A program made the position numbers and the translations under genes. The notes below the pieces were generated by a model. It ran no database searches and was not told the origin of the DNA. It saw only the letters and a list, made by a program, of their open reading frames with translations. Positions 1-9,383 of a DNA stretch of 64,000 bases are shown in pieces. The stretch comes from an uncultured Lachnospiraceae bacterium. Lineage in GTDB: Bacteria > Bacillota > Clostridia > Lachnospirales > Lachnospiraceae. Where the stretch lies: NCBI GenBank assembly GCA_910584945.1, contig CAJUDY010000008.1, forward strand, positions 1-64,000. Direction: 5' to 3'. The stretch's first letter is position 1. Each line of letters opens with the position of its first letter.

Positions 1-2
1 AA

Positions 3-515
3 TTAAAGAAAGCAGGCGTAGAAAAATGCGTCATGCTGACGGGCGATGCAAAGAAGGTAGCAAATCAGGTCGCTTCCTCTCTTGGGATTGACGAGGTTTA
101 CAGCGAACTTCTGCCAGCAGATAAGGTGGATAAGGTGGAGGAACTTCTGCGGGTGAAGCTGGGTAAGGCAAAGCTGGCATTTGTGGGTGACGGTATCAAT
201 GACGCCCCGGTTCTTTCCAGAGCGGATATTGGTATCGCTATGGGGGCAATGGGTTCCGATGCGGCAATCGAAGCGGCGGATATTGTATTGATGGATGATG
301 ATCCGATTAAGATTGCAAAAGCGATCAAGATTTCGAGAAAGTGTCTGCGGATTGTTTATCAGAATATTACCATGGCGCTTGTTGTAAAATTTGCCTGCCT
401 TGCATTAGGAGCTGTGGGCATTGCAAATATGTATCTGGCGATTTTCGCAGACGTAGGCGTTATGATTCTTGCGGTGCTGAATGCAATCCGTTGTCTGTTT
501 GTGAAAAAGCTGTAA
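3..515 (+). CDS. Heavy-metal P1B-type ATPase, C-terminal fragment (5' end outside window)
   Basis: This is the last 170 residues of a heavy-metal-transporting P-type ATPase; the reading frame is open to the window edge, so the start lies upstream. The fragment shows the end of the P domain (MLTGD, then the hinge motif GDGINDAPVL) followed by the two final membrane helices. The last helix carries an ADVGV segment just before LNAIR. An acidic residue at this place is typical of the Zn/Cd/Pb (ZntA/CadA) branch, so export of zinc or cadmium is the likely role, but the N-terminal metal-binding domain and the CPC motif cannot be seen. An ArsR-like regulator remnant follows 16 bp downstream, the usual partner of such pumps. 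Confidence 0.9.
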   Translation, partial: LKKAGVEKCVMLTGDAKKVANQVASSLGIDEVYSELLPADKVDKVEELLRVKLGKAKLAFVGDGINDAPVLSRADIGIAMGAMGSDAAIEAADIVLMDDDPIKIAKAIKISRKCLRIVYQNITMALVVKFACLALGAVGIANMYLAIFADVGVMILAVLNAIRCLFVKKL

Positions 516-531
516 GAAAGGAGGGGTTCCT

Positions 532-981
532 TTGGCAGAATATCAGGTCGGTCAAATTTATGAAGGGCTGAAAGAAAGTGATTTATACATTCTTACGGAA
601 TTTTTTAAGATGCTGGGGAACCCTGCCCGTATTCGTATCCTGCTTCTTTTAATGGGGCAGGGTGCGAATGTCCGTGATCTGGCAGAACAGCCTGGAATAT
701 CCCGGTCTGCGGTGCGGTCAAGAGCAAAAAGTATATTTATTATCGCTGTCCTACCAGAAAAAAGCACGACGGTGAACACCCCATCGTGTTGCGGGAAGAT
801 GAACTGGCGCCCTGGACTTCTGGACTTCTACAATGCTGCGGCAGCTGGGGAGGTTGGAATTTTCTTGAAAAACTTTTGTCTTGTGCTTGACATATGGATG
901 GCAAATGACGTGCAAACGGTTCCCAAAGGGCCATTATATGTGAGATACCTGCAGAAAGGAGTATTGCAGCCGCAGGATTAG
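532..981 (+). pseudogene. ArsR/SmtB-type metalloregulator, disrupted after the helix-turn-helix
   Basis: The frame starts with TTG behind an AGGAGGGG-type ribosome binding site. Residues 1 to about 63 read as an ArsR-family winged-helix start: a TEFFKMLGNPARIRILLLL helix pair, then VRDLAEQPGISRSAV as the recognition helix-turn-helix. Real family members continue with a VSHQL-type helix and a beta wing. Here the similarity stops abruptly at SRSAV, and the remaining 85 residues look like read-through. The usual ELCVCD metal site is absent (ANVRDL instead). Position just after the metal ATPase fits a former operon repressor. I judge it a truncated gene with foreign sequence fused after about position 717; it is unlikely to fold as a normal repressor. 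Confidence 0.6.
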
Positions 982-1187
982 AGACAGGGAGCTTTTTGAA
1001 CATATTACTGAACCTGCTGATTTTTTGGAAAAAAATGAAAGGTAAAAGGTTTTGCTGTCCAGGTTAAATAGAACATATTCATGATATCTTTATATTGTAA
1101 TTGCAGTTATATAAAGTACATGATATGTTATTATGGAAAGAGATATTATAATTACAGGCAGTAATAAAGAGAGAAGGTGCACATGAT

Positions 1188-1892
1188 ATGATACATATTG
1201 CTATAGTGGAAGACGAGCCATTGTATGTGCAGCAGCTTCAGCAGTTTGTCAAACTTTACGAAGAAGAACGGAAGAAACAGATAAAGATAACCATTTTTTC
1301 AGACGGGGAAGACATTACAGAAAATTATAAGGGAGATTTTGATATCATTCTTATGGACATCCAGATGCGGTTTATGGATGGTATGACTGCGGCGGAGAAA
1401 ATACGGGGACTGGATCATGAAGTAATCATCATGTTTATCACTAACATGACCCAATACGCAGTAAAAGGGTATGAAGTAGACGCCATGGATTATGTGTTAA
1501 AACCGGTAGAATATTTTGCATTTTCCCAAAAGCTGGATAAAGCCATAGGACGGCTGAAAAAACAGGAGGAACCCTGTATTATGGTTCCGACCGCAGACGG
1601 GGTTCAGAAGTTAATGGTATCTGATATCTACTACATCGAAAGTCAGGGACACAATGCCAGATACCGGACGACAAAGGGGGATTTTCTGTCGAGGGCAGCC
1701 CTGAAAGAGCTGGAGGGATCCGTAGAAAAACATGGATTTTTCCGCTGTGGGAAAGGCTATCTGGTCAATATGCGCCGGGTAGACGGTGTTTCCGGGAATG
1801 ACTGCGTCGTATTTGGAGAGAAGATTCCGATCAGTCGGATGAAGAAAAAGGCGTTTATGGAATGTCTGATCCGGTACATGAATGAGGGGTAA
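1188..1892 (+). CDS. LytTR-family response regulator (AgrA/LytR type)
   Basis: 234-residue response regulator. The receiver domain (residues 1-120) has the acidic pocket VEDE and the phospho-acceptor D57 in IILMDIQM, with the conserved lysine in YVLKPVEY. The C-terminal LytTR DNA-binding domain (about 135-234) shows the family pattern IYYIESQGH...FFRCGKGYLVNM. It should bind short direct repeats in target promoters when phosphorylated. The start is ATG at 1188, behind GAGAAGGTG. The GHKL kinase that follows is its evident partner. Targets are unknown; the GH3 glycosidase genes downstream are one possibility, by proximity only. Confidence 0.93.
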   Translation: MIHIAIVEDEPLYVQQLQQFVKLYEEERKKQIKITIFSDGEDITENYKGDFDIILMDIQMRFMDGMTAAEKIRGLDHEVIIMFITNMTQYAVKGYEVDAMDYVLKPVEYFAFSQKLDKAIGRLKKQEEPCIMVPTADGVQKLMVSDIYYIESQGHNARYRTTKGDFLSRAALKELEGSVEKHGFFRCGKGYLVNMRRVDGVSGNDCVVFGEKIPISRMKKKAFMECLIRYMNEG

Positions 1893-1896
1893 GGAG

Positions 1897-3204
1897 ATGG
1901 AATTCTATCAGGATATACCAAGGATCTGTACGGCGATTGCCGAGTGGGGAGCCTGCGTGGCATATTTGTATCTGCTCAAAAAAGAAAAAATGAAGTCCGT
2001 TTCCTTCTGGCTGGTCAGCAGCCTTGTTCTGGCGGTTCAGATTGTATTTCTGGTGGCTACTGCCAACGTTCCGATTATTTTCTGGAATCCCTGTATGGCC
2101 GCAGCCGCAGGCATTATGTTTTTTTACCTGTTGTGGGGCGGGGAGATGTCTTTGTATGGCGCATGGTACTGCTGTGCGAGAGCTTTTCTGCTGGCGGAAT
2201 TTACGGCTTCTTTGGACTGGCAGATATTCACCTTTTTCCAGGCAGGCGGTTATGGGTGTCTCTGGCTGCAGATTCTCCTGTTTGCGCTTATCTATTTTGC
2301 CTGTTTTCGGATTACGATCCGCCTGGAACGTCCGTTTTTGACTCAGGAATATATCCGGCAGTTGACCGTAAAAGAGGGTTTGGCGGCAACAGGCATTGTG
2401 GTTTGTATTTTTGCTTTCAGCAATCTGAGCTTTATATACAGCGGCATTCCTTTTACCAGTGATTTCCGGGCAGACATTTTTACCATCCGGACACTGGTTG
2501 ATTTTGGGGGAATGATGGTTCTGTATGTGTATCAGAGCCGGATCTGTGAATATATCGCAGAACATGAATTGTCTGCCATGAATGCAGTTCTGAAGAGCCA
2601 GTATGACCAGTACCGCAATTATCAGGACAGCCTTGACTTGATTCATCTGAAATATCATGATTTGAAACATCAGATTACCGCGCTTCGGGCGGAAACAGAC
2701 GAAGAACGGCGCAGGAAATGGTTGGATGCTATAGAGGAAGAAGTCAGTGCTTTTGAGAACATGAATAAAACCGGAAATCAGGTACTGGATACGATTCTTG
2801 CTGCAAAAGCTTTTCACTGCAGAAAGCACAATATACAGATTACCTGTGTCGCAGATGGGAAACTGCTGGATTTCATGCATGTGACCGATATCTGCGCTAT
2901 GTTTGGCAATGCGCTGGATAATGCCATTGAGTATGTAATCATGCTTCCGGAAGAAGAAAAAAGGCTGATTCATGTGTCTGTTTCTGCAAAAAAGAGTTTT
3001 GTTTTTATAAAAATAGAAAATTATTGCGAAGAAGAAATTGTAAAAGACGAAAACCGACTGCTTGTTACCACAAAAGTGGACAAAAAAAATCATGGTTTTG
3101 GGCTTCGCAGCATCTATGCTGCAGCTGAAAAATATGGAGGCAGTGCGGATATTTCACAGGGAAATAACTGGTTTGAATTAAAGATTTTAATGCCCAGAGA
3201 CTGA
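1897..3204 (+). CDS. GHKL-type sensor histidine kinase, partner of the preceding LytTR regulator
   Basis: About 435 residues. The N-terminal half (to about residue 215) is strongly hydrophobic with six or seven likely membrane helices. A coiled linker with the H-box (KYHDLKHQITAL) leads to a HATPase_c domain with the N-box GNALDNAIEYV and the G-box HGFGLRS. This is the AgrC/ComD-like HPK10 architecture that usually senses peptides or small ligands outside the cell. I prefer ATG 1897 over the in-frame ATG 1882 because GAGGGG (1884-1889) then stands at correct distance; this start lies just after the regulator's stop. No agrB- or agrD-like gene is visible nearby, so the signal is unknown. Confidence 0.9.
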   Translation: MEFYQDIPRICTAIAEWGACVAYLYLLKKEKMKSVSFWLVSSLVLAVQIVFLVATANVPIIFWNPCMAAAAGIMFFYLLWGGEMSLYGAWYCCARAFLLAEFTASLDWQIFTFFQAGGYGCLWLQILLFALIYFACFRITIRLERPFLTQEYIRQLTVKEGLAATGIVVCIFAFSNLSFIYSGIPFTSDFRADIFTIRTLVDFGGMMVLYVYQSRICEYIAEHELSAMNAVLKSQYDQYRNYQDSLDLIHLKYHDLKHQITALRAETDEERRRKWLDAIEEEVSAFENMNKTGNQVLDTILAAKAFHCRKHNIQITCVADGKLLDFMHVTDICAMFGNALDNAIEYVIMLPEEEKRLIHVSVSAKKSFVFIKIENYCEEEIVKDENRLLVTTKVDKKNHGFGLRSIYAAAEKYGGSADISQGNNWFELKILMPRD

Positions 3205-3228
3205 TGCGGCCTCTGGGTTTTTGTTTTC
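3193..3228 (+). terminator. Intrinsic terminator after the two-component pair
   Basis: A 7-bp stem CCCAGAG / CTCTGGG flanks the kinase stop codon and is followed by TTTTTG and more T-rich sequence. It probably ends the LytTR/GHKL transcript before the GH3 genes. Confidence 0.6.
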
Positions 3229-3405
3229 ATCTGGCCCACATGGAAAAGAGATCCTGCATTTCATGCCGTATATCTGCATCTTATGCCAAAGCACGCACAA
3301 AACAGGAATAAGTGATATAGTAACTTCACTGAATGAAAAGCAGCCGGGAACTGGCCAGACGGATGCGGATGAAAACGAAAAGAAATGAGATCAGGAGGAG
3401 AAGAA

Positions 3406-6267
3406 ATGATCAGCGTTGAAATGGAAGATGTCCTTGCCGTCCTTCAGCTGTGCAAACCCTATATTATAGGAATCATAACCGCACTGGTGGTTGGCATCGC
3501 AGCAATGGTTACAAGCCGTAACATGTCTAAAAGCCGGAAATTTCTGGTGAGAGGAGAAGCCGCAGTGTCCGTGCTGCTGGCAATCATGATTTGCGTAAAT
3601 ATGATCTGTTTTGGGCCGATGTCTACACTGATTGGCCTGGCCATGGGTAATGGAACTCTAAACGAGGAAACGAATGCAGAAGCTGCAAAAACAGCAGAAG
3701 AGATTATGGAAGAGGGAATTGTCCTTCTGGAAAATGACGGACTTCTTCCTTTGGACGGAGTAGAGAACCTGAACCTGTTTGGTTGGGAATCCATCAATCC
3801 GGCCTATGGGGGAGCCGGCTCCGGCGGCATCAATGATCTGTACGAAATCGTGAGTCTGACAAAAGGATTGGAAAATGCAGGATTTGCAGTGAACCAGGAG
3901 TTGGTTGATTTCTATAACAGTTATGGTTCCGACAAGCCGGAGATGTCGATCCAGAAGCAAAGCTGGACACTGCCGGAGCCGACAGCGACTTCTTACAGTG
4001 AAGAATTACTGCAGAACGCCAGAGATTTTTCCGATGTGGCAGTCATTGTGCTTTCCCGAAAAGCGGGAGAAGGCCATAATGACATTCCTATGGATGTAAG
4101 CAGGGCATCTTATGACGATAATTCAACAGAATACAAAGATTTTCCAGATGGAGAGCATTATCTGACTCTCTCTCAAACAGAAAAAGATATGGTGGAACTG
4201 GTCTGCTCCAATTTTGAAGAGGTTGTCGTTCTTTATAACGGCGCCAACCAGTTTGAACTTGGGTTTGTGGACGAATATGAATCCATCAAAGCAGTGGTGT
4301 GGTGCCCCGGAACCGGAAATGTGGGATTCAATGCCCTGGGGAAGATCTTCCGTGGAGAGATCAGTCCATCCGGAAGGACGCCGGATACCTTTATGTACGA
4401 TATGACTGCAGCGCCCTGGTGGAACAATGGAGAGAAAAGAGATTATTCTAATCTGGCAGACTTGGCGGTGGAGGGCATGAACGCCGGAACGCCCCAGATA
4501 TATGCACCCTCTTTCACGAATTATGTAGAAGGAATCTATGTAGGCTATCGTTTTTATGAAACTGCGGCGGAAGAAGGCATCCTGGACTACGACAAGGCTG
4601 TGCAGTATCCCTTTGGCTATGGCTTAAGTTATACTACATTTGAACAGAAGATGGGAGAACTGAAAGAACAGGACGGAGAGCTTTCCGTAGATGTAACCGT
4701 GACCAACACCGGAAATACTGCAGGCAAGGATGTGGTGGAACTTTATTACCATCCGCCTTATACCAATGGGGGAATTGAAAAGGCGTCCGTGAATCTGGCA
4801 GATTTTGCAAAGACCGATCTGCTGGAGCCGGGCGAGTCCCAGACAATAACCGTGACGGTTGCCATCGAAGATATGGCTTCCTATGATTACCAGAAAGAAA
4901 AAGCCTATGTGTTGGAAGAAGGAGAATATCTGTTGTCTGTCAACAGCGATTCCCATACCATTCTGGATCAGAAAACCTATACGGTTGACCAGACAATCGT
5001 CTATCATGGAGATAACAAAAGAGCATCTGACGAAATAGCGGCAGTGAATGTATTTGAAGATGCGGCAGGCGATGTGACCTACCTGTCCAGAGCAGATGGA
5101 TTCGCAAATCTGGCAGAAGCAACGAAAGCTCCGGTTACAACAGAGTTGGAAGAACCTTATGTGTCAGAATACCATCTGAACAGCAATTTTGATAAACGGA
5201 TGTATCTGAATGACAATGACACTATGCCTGTTACCGGCGCGAAAAACGGTATGAAACTGGCTGACCTGAGAGGAGCGGATTATGACGATCCAAGGTGGGA
5301 AACGCTTCTGGATCAGCTGACAGTAGACGAGATGGCGGAGATGATCGCCATGGCAGGATATCAGACCGGAGCCATGGAGTCGGTAGGGAAAGTGGGAACC
5401 CTGGATTTTGACGGACCGGCGGCCATCAACAATAATTTTACCGGTGTGGGTTCCATGGGATTCCCCATTGAGGTAGTGATTGCCTCGACCTGGAACAAGG
5501 AGATGGCAAAGGCATGGGGAGAGAGCATGGGCAAGATGAGTCAGGAAATGGGCGCCCACGGCTGGTATGCACCAGGCATGAATACCCACAGAACGCCCTT
5601 TGGCGCCCGCAATTATGAGTATTTTTCCGAGGACGGCGTACTGGCCGGACAGATGGGTGCAAACGCCGTGGCCGGAGCTATGGAATATGGAGTATATTCT
5701 TACATCAAGCATTACGCCCTGTATGAAGGCAACGGAAAAATGGTAAGCGTGTGGTCCAACGAGCAGGCTATCCGTGAGATTTACTTAAAGCCTTTTGAGA
5801 TTTCTGTAAAAGAGGGCGGAGCTAATGCCGTTATGGTTTCCTGGAGTTTTCTGGGACATAAGTGGACTGGAGAAAACAGCGGCCTTTTAAATACGGTTCT
5901 CCGGGATGAATGGGGATTCCGCGGAATGGCGCTGACCGATTTCTTCCGCAACAACGGACATGGTTTTATGAACGCAGATGCTGCTTTGGCAAACGGCGTG
6001 GATGCCATGCTCTCTACCTTTGACGGAGAGGAAAACAATGTGGCAGACCCCAGCCATCCCACTTCGGTTCTTCAGATGCGAGGCGCCTGCAAAAATGTCA
6101 TGTACACGGTAGTAAGCAGCTGGGCCTATGACGGCGATAACGTAAATGTGGGCATGGAAGGCTGGAAAAAGGCAGCTGTCGCCATTGATGCAGTTCTGGT
6201 TCTTGGCCTGCTGGCTCTGGAGACCGTTATTATAAAAGGATATCAAAAACGGAAAAAAGAAATGTAA
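3406..6267 (+). CDS. Membrane-anchored GH3 glycoside hydrolase with reversed domain order
   Basis: 953 residues from ATG 3406, chosen because AGGAGGAG stands just upstream and overlaps the earlier ATG at 3385. After two N-terminal membrane helices comes a GH3 C-type alpha/beta sandwich (IVLLENDGLLPL, AVVWCPGTGNVG), then a fibronectin-III-like segment announced by PFGYGLSYT. The GH3 TIM barrel (LDFDGPAAINN, RTPFGARNYEYFSEDG, IKHYALYE) sits at the C-terminal side. Canonical GH3 enzymes have the barrel first; the swapped order is known from some rumen clostridial beta-glucosidases. The nucleophile is probably the Asp of ALTDF. A last helix and a KRKKE tail end the protein, so catalysis is probably extracellular and tethered. 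Substrate (beta-glucoside or xyloside) cannot be told. Confidence 0.88.
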   Translation: MISVEMEDVLAVLQLCKPYIIGIITALVVGIAAMVTSRNMSKSRKFLVRGEAAVSVLLAIMICVNMICFGPMSTLIGLAMGNGTLNEETNAEAAKTAEEIMEEGIVLLENDGLLPLDGVENLNLFGWESINPAYGGAGSGGINDLYEIVSLTKGLENAGFAVNQELVDFYNSYGSDKPEMSIQKQSWTLPEPTATSYSEELLQNARDFSDVAVIVLSRKAGEGHNDIPMDVSRASYDDNSTEYKDFPDGEHYLTLSQTEKDMVELVCSNFEEVVVLYNGANQFELGFVDEYESIKAVVWCPGTGNVGFNALGKIFRGEISPSGRTPDTFMYDMTAAPWWNNGEKRDYSNLADLAVEGMNAGTPQIYAPSFTNYVEGIYVGYRFYETAAEEGILDYDKAVQYPFGYGLSYTTFEQKMGELKEQDGELSVDVTVTNTGNTAGKDVVELYYHPPYTNGGIEKASVNLADFAKTDLLEPGESQTITVTVAIEDMASYDYQKEKAYVLEEGEYLLSVNSDSHTILDQKTYTVDQTIVYHGDNKRASDEIAAVNVFEDAAGDVTYLSRADGFANLAEATKAPVTTELEEPYVSEYHLNSNFDKRMYLNDNDTMPVTGAKNGMKLADLRGADYDDPRWETLLDQLTVDEMAEMIAMAGYQTGAMESVGKVGTLDFDGPAAINNNFTGVGSMGFPIEVVIASTWNKEMAKAWGESMGKMSQEMGAHGWYAPGMNTHRTPFGARNYEYFSEDGVLAGQMGANAVAGAMEYGVYSYIKHYALYEGNGKMVSVWSNEQAIREIYLKPFEISVKEGGANAVMVSWSFLGHKWTGENSGLLNTVLRDEWGFRGMALTDFFRNNGHGFMNADAALANGVDAMLSTFDGEENNVADPSHPTSVLQMRGACKNVMYTVVSSWAYDGDNVNVGMEGWKKAAVAIDAVLVLGLLALETVIIKGYQKRKKEM

Positions 6268-6275
6268 AATGGATT

Positions 6276-6301
6276 CTGCGGGCGGGTACGCCTGCCCGCA
6301 G
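6276..6301 (+). other. Strong intergenic RNA hairpin between the two GH3 genes
   Basis: An 11-bp G/C-rich stem (6276-6286 with 6291-6301, one G-U pair) closes on a UACG tetraloop. There is no T-run after it, so it is not a classical terminator. It lies in the 64-bp gap between the two GH3 reading frames and could stabilise mRNA ends or tune relative expression. Confidence 0.6.
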
Positions 6302-6331
6302 TCCCAGGTGATGAGAGAAGGGGAGAGGAAG

Positions 6332-8752
6332 ATGAAACACAAAGAGCTGATAGATCAGATGACACTGGAAGAAAAAGCTGCAATTTTAAGCGGCCGGACG
6401 GTCTGGGAAACATGGGAAGTGAAACGTCTTGGAATCCCTTCTATTTTCCTGTCTGACGGGCCGCACGGAATCCGCAGGCAGGCGGGAGTCGGCGATCACC
6501 TGGGGCTGAATGCTTCTCTGGAAGCAACCTGCTTTCCCACAGCGGCGACGGTGGCCAACAGTTGGAATGAACAGCTGGGAGAAGAGATCGGGGAGGCTCT
6601 GGGAGAGGAGGCCCAGGCCATGGAGGTGAATGTACTTCTTGGTCCGGGATTGAATATCAAAAGGAGTCCTTTGTGTGGACGTAATTTTGAGTATTTTTCC
6701 GAAGATCCTTATCTGTCCGGCAAGATGGCAGCTGCCTATGTAAGAGGAATCCAGAAAAAGGGCGTCTATGCCTGCCTGAAGCATTTTGCGGCCAACAGCC
6801 AGGAGCTGCGGCGTATGTCCATGGATTCTGTGGTGGATGAGCGGGCGCTGCGGGAGATTTATCTTACCGGATTTGAGATTGCAGTCAAAGAAGGCCATGC
6901 CAAATCCATTATGAGCAGTTACAATAAGGTCAACGGTGTCTATGCCAATGAAGACCGGCATCTGCTGAAAGAGATCCTTCGTGACGAGTGGGGATTTGAC
7001 GGTTTCGTGGTGACAGACTGGGGCGGGAGCAATGACCATGTAAAAGGCGTAGAAGCCGGTTCCAACCTGGAGATGCCGGCTCCCGGCCTGGATTCCGCCA
7101 GAGAGATTCTGCGGGCAATAGAGAATCAAATACTGGATACGGAAGAACTGGATGCGTGTGTGGACGATCTGCTGGATGCCATTTTGACGTTGAAAAAATC
7201 GGCGTTACCTAGTGTTGGCTTTGACCAGGAAGCCCATCACAGACTGGCAAAAAAAGCAGCCGTGGAAAGTGCGGTGCTTCTGAAGAATGAGGCGAATATT
7301 CTTCCTTTGAAATCAAAGACAAAGACAGCTCTGATTGGCGACTTCGTGTTCAAGCCCAGATTCCAGGGAGCCGGCTCCTCTATGGTGAATCCTACGAAGG
7401 TAGAAGCATTGGCACAGACTGCAGAGAATTATAATCTGCAGGTGATCGGCATGGCCAGGGGCTGCCAGCGAAACGGCGAACCGGATGAAGAACAGTTGAA
7501 AGAAGCGGTAGAGCTGGCAAAAAAGGCGGATGTGGTCATTTATGCCTTTGGGCTGGATGAACTCAGCGAATCCGAGGGACTGGACCGGAGCCATATGCGA
7601 ATACCGGAAAATCAGATCCGGCTTTTAAAAGAACTGTATCAGGTAAATCCCAATATTGTGGGGATTTTAAGCGGAGGTTCCGCAGTAGAAATGCCCTGGC
7701 ATACCTGCTGTAAAGCAATCCTGCACGGATATCTCACCGGTCAGGCAGGCGCAGGCGCTCTTTTGGATCTGCTGACAGGAAAAGCCAATCCATCCGGGCG
7801 CTTAAATGAAACCTATCCGCTGCGCTATGAAGATACGCCGGCTTTCCACTATTTCCCCAGTAAGGAGCGTACTGCGGAGTACAGGGAAAGTATCTATGTG
7901 GGATATCGTTATTACGATACGGCAAAGGCAGCGGTACAATATCCCTTTGGTCATGGACTTTCTTATACAGAATTTGCATATTCCAATCTGAAGGTAACGG
8001 CAGAAGGCGTCACGCTCACTGTCACAAATACCGGGGAGATGGACGGAGCCGAGGTGGTACAGATGTATGTGGGACTGCCGGGGGCAGAAGTATTCCGCCC
8101 GGAGAAGGAATTGAAGGGATTTGTCAAGATCTTTTTGAAAAAGGGAGAAAGCCGGGAAGTTTCCATCTCCTTTGATGACAAAACCTTTCGTTACTGGAAT
8201 GAGAAGACCGGCGGATGGGAGACGGAGGGCGGTTCTTACCGCATTATGGTGGGAGCCAGCGTAATGGATATCCGTCTGACCGGGAGCGTCAGCATAACAG
8301 GCACAACTAAAACGAACCCATGCACAAAGGAAGAACTGCCTTCTTACTATACCGGAAAAATTCGTCAGGTAGAAGATGCAGAATATACAAAGCTCTTAGG
8401 GCGTCCCATTCCGGACGGAAGCTGGAGCGGAGAACTGGGACGAAATGACGCCATCTGTCAGATGTATTACGCAAAAAGCTGGCTGGCCAGAGCGATATAC
8501 CGTCGGTTGACTGCCATGAAGAAAAAAAGTGAAGCAAAGGGAAAGCCGGATCTGAATATCCTGTTTATTTACAATATGCCTTTTAGGGGCATCGCAAAGA
8601 TGACAAACGGAGCGGTCAGCATGGAAATGGTGGATGGAATGGTACTGGCAGTCAACGGGCATCTTTTCCGGGGACTTGGAAAAATCATAGGCGGTTATTT
8701 CCGAAACGCCAGAGCCAACAGAGCATATGAGAAAAGGTTAAAGACAGAATAG
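6332..8752 (+). CDS. GH3 family beta-glucosidase, canonical domain order
   Basis: 806 residues from ATG 6332 (ribosome site GGGGAGAGG); earlier in-frame ATGs at 6269 and 6311 lack such a site and precede the family's usual start MTLEEKAAILSG. The TIM barrel comes first (SDGPHGIRRQ, GPGLNIKRSPLCGRNFEY, CLKHFAANSQE), with the nucleophile Asp in FVVTDWGGSND. The alpha/beta sandwich follows (SAVLLKNEANILPL, LSGGSAVEMPW), then the FnIII-like domain after PFGHGLSYTEF. No signal peptide is seen, so it is probably cytoplasmic and hydrolyses imported beta-glucosides. A poorly conserved tail of about 130 residues extends beyond the FnIII domain. Probably transcribed with the permuted GH3 gene before it and the GtrA-like gene after it. 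Confidence 0.92.
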   Translation: MKHKELIDQMTLEEKAAILSGRTVWETWEVKRLGIPSIFLSDGPHGIRRQAGVGDHLGLNASLEATCFPTAATVANSWNEQLGEEIGEALGEEAQAMEVNVLLGPGLNIKRSPLCGRNFEYFSEDPYLSGKMAAAYVRGIQKKGVYACLKHFAANSQELRRMSMDSVVDERALREIYLTGFEIAVKEGHAKSIMSSYNKVNGVYANEDRHLLKEILRDEWGFDGFVVTDWGGSNDHVKGVEAGSNLEMPAPGLDSAREILRAIENQILDTEELDACVDDLLDAILTLKKSALPSVGFDQEAHHRLAKKAAVESAVLLKNEANILPLKSKTKTALIGDFVFKPRFQGAGSSMVNPTKVEALAQTAENYNLQVIGMARGCQRNGEPDEEQLKEAVELAKKADVVIYAFGLDELSESEGLDRSHMRIPENQIRLLKELYQVNPNIVGILSGGSAVEMPWHTCCKAILHGYLTGQAGAGALLDLLTGKANPSGRLNETYPLRYEDTPAFHYFPSKERTAEYRESIYVGYRYYDTAKAAVQYPFGHGLSYTEFAYSNLKVTAEGVTLTVTNTGEMDGAEVVQMYVGLPGAEVFRPEKELKGFVKIFLKKGESREVSISFDDKTFRYWNEKTGGWETEGGSYRIMVGASVMDIRLTGSVSITGTTKTNPCTKEELPSYYTGKIRQVEDAEYTKLLGRPIPDGSWSGELGRNDAICQMYYAKSWLARAIYRRLTAMKKKSEAKGKPDLNILFIYNMPFRGIAKMTNGAVSMEMVDGMVLAVNGHLFRGLGKIIGGYFRNARANRAYEKRLKTE

Positions 8753-8778
8753 AGGAAAAGCAGAAGGCGGGTGGAAAA

Positions 8779-9372
8779 ATGGAAGGAATTGCAGGAAAAG
8801 GGAACAGTATCTGGGGCGGTTTTGCAGGTAAGCATCCAGGACTGGCAAAATGGCTGTATCAGATTTTTTATTTTCTTATATTCAGTATGGGAGTGACGGT
8901 ATTTCAGTATTTGGTATTTACTTTTATGCCGGGAATTTTGGGAATGAAATTTGCTGCTGTGGAATTTATGTGGCCCCGGATACCAGTGAAAATTTTGGGA
9001 GTGGAATTTACCTGGAGCCTTCTGGGATATCAGGTATTGAAAGATGCTGCAGGGGCAGTGAAGATCGGAGGCGGCCTGGGCTATTTTATCAGCTATGAAA
9101 CAGGCTCCTTCCTGGCTCAGTGCATCAATTTTCCGTTACAGAGAAATATCACGTTCAAAAGTCATGGAAATGTGGTGTATCAGGCGGCGTGGTATCTGAT
9201 TGCCTGGGTAGTCATATCCCTGATGTGTAATGGATTTAACAATCTGTGGATGCCCATTGCGGCGGCCTATGTTGGGCCGGCTGTCTATAACATCCTGGTG
9301 ACAGTCATTACAGGCGGCGTATCCATGGTCATTTTCTTCTTTGTATTCAAAATAATTTTTCCGGAAGAATGA
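8779..9372 (+). CDS. GtrA-like multipass membrane protein
   Basis: 197 residues with four predicted membrane helices. The segment FPLQRNITFKSHGN between helices matches the GtrA family signature (a loop with N..lQR.wtF). GtrA-like proteins are proposed to flip lipid-linked sugars in O-antigen, teichoic acid or arabinogalactan modification, usually with a GtrB-type glycosyltransferase. An insertion between the first two helices (about residues 55-75) makes it longer than typical 120-150-residue members. It begins 26 bp after the second GH3 gene and ends before a terminator, so it closes the GH3 operon. Its link with glycosidases, rather than with a glycosyltransferase, is unusual. Confidence 0.75.
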   Translation: MEGIAGKGNSIWGGFAGKHPGLAKWLYQIFYFLIFSMGVTVFQYLVFTFMPGILGMKFAAVEFMWPRIPVKILGVEFTWSLLGYQVLKDAAGAVKIGGGLGYFISYETGSFLAQCINFPLQRNITFKSHGNVVYQAAWYLIAWVVISLMCNGFNNLWMPIAAAYVGPAVYNILVTVITGGVSMVIFFFVFKIIFPEE

Positions 9373-9383
9373 TATCCGGATAA

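Noticed and set aside
1855..3093. 412-residue open frame on the minus strand
   Set aside because: It is the mirror of the histidine kinase gene; its translation is His/Cys/Phe-rich without any domain, and there is no ribosome site.
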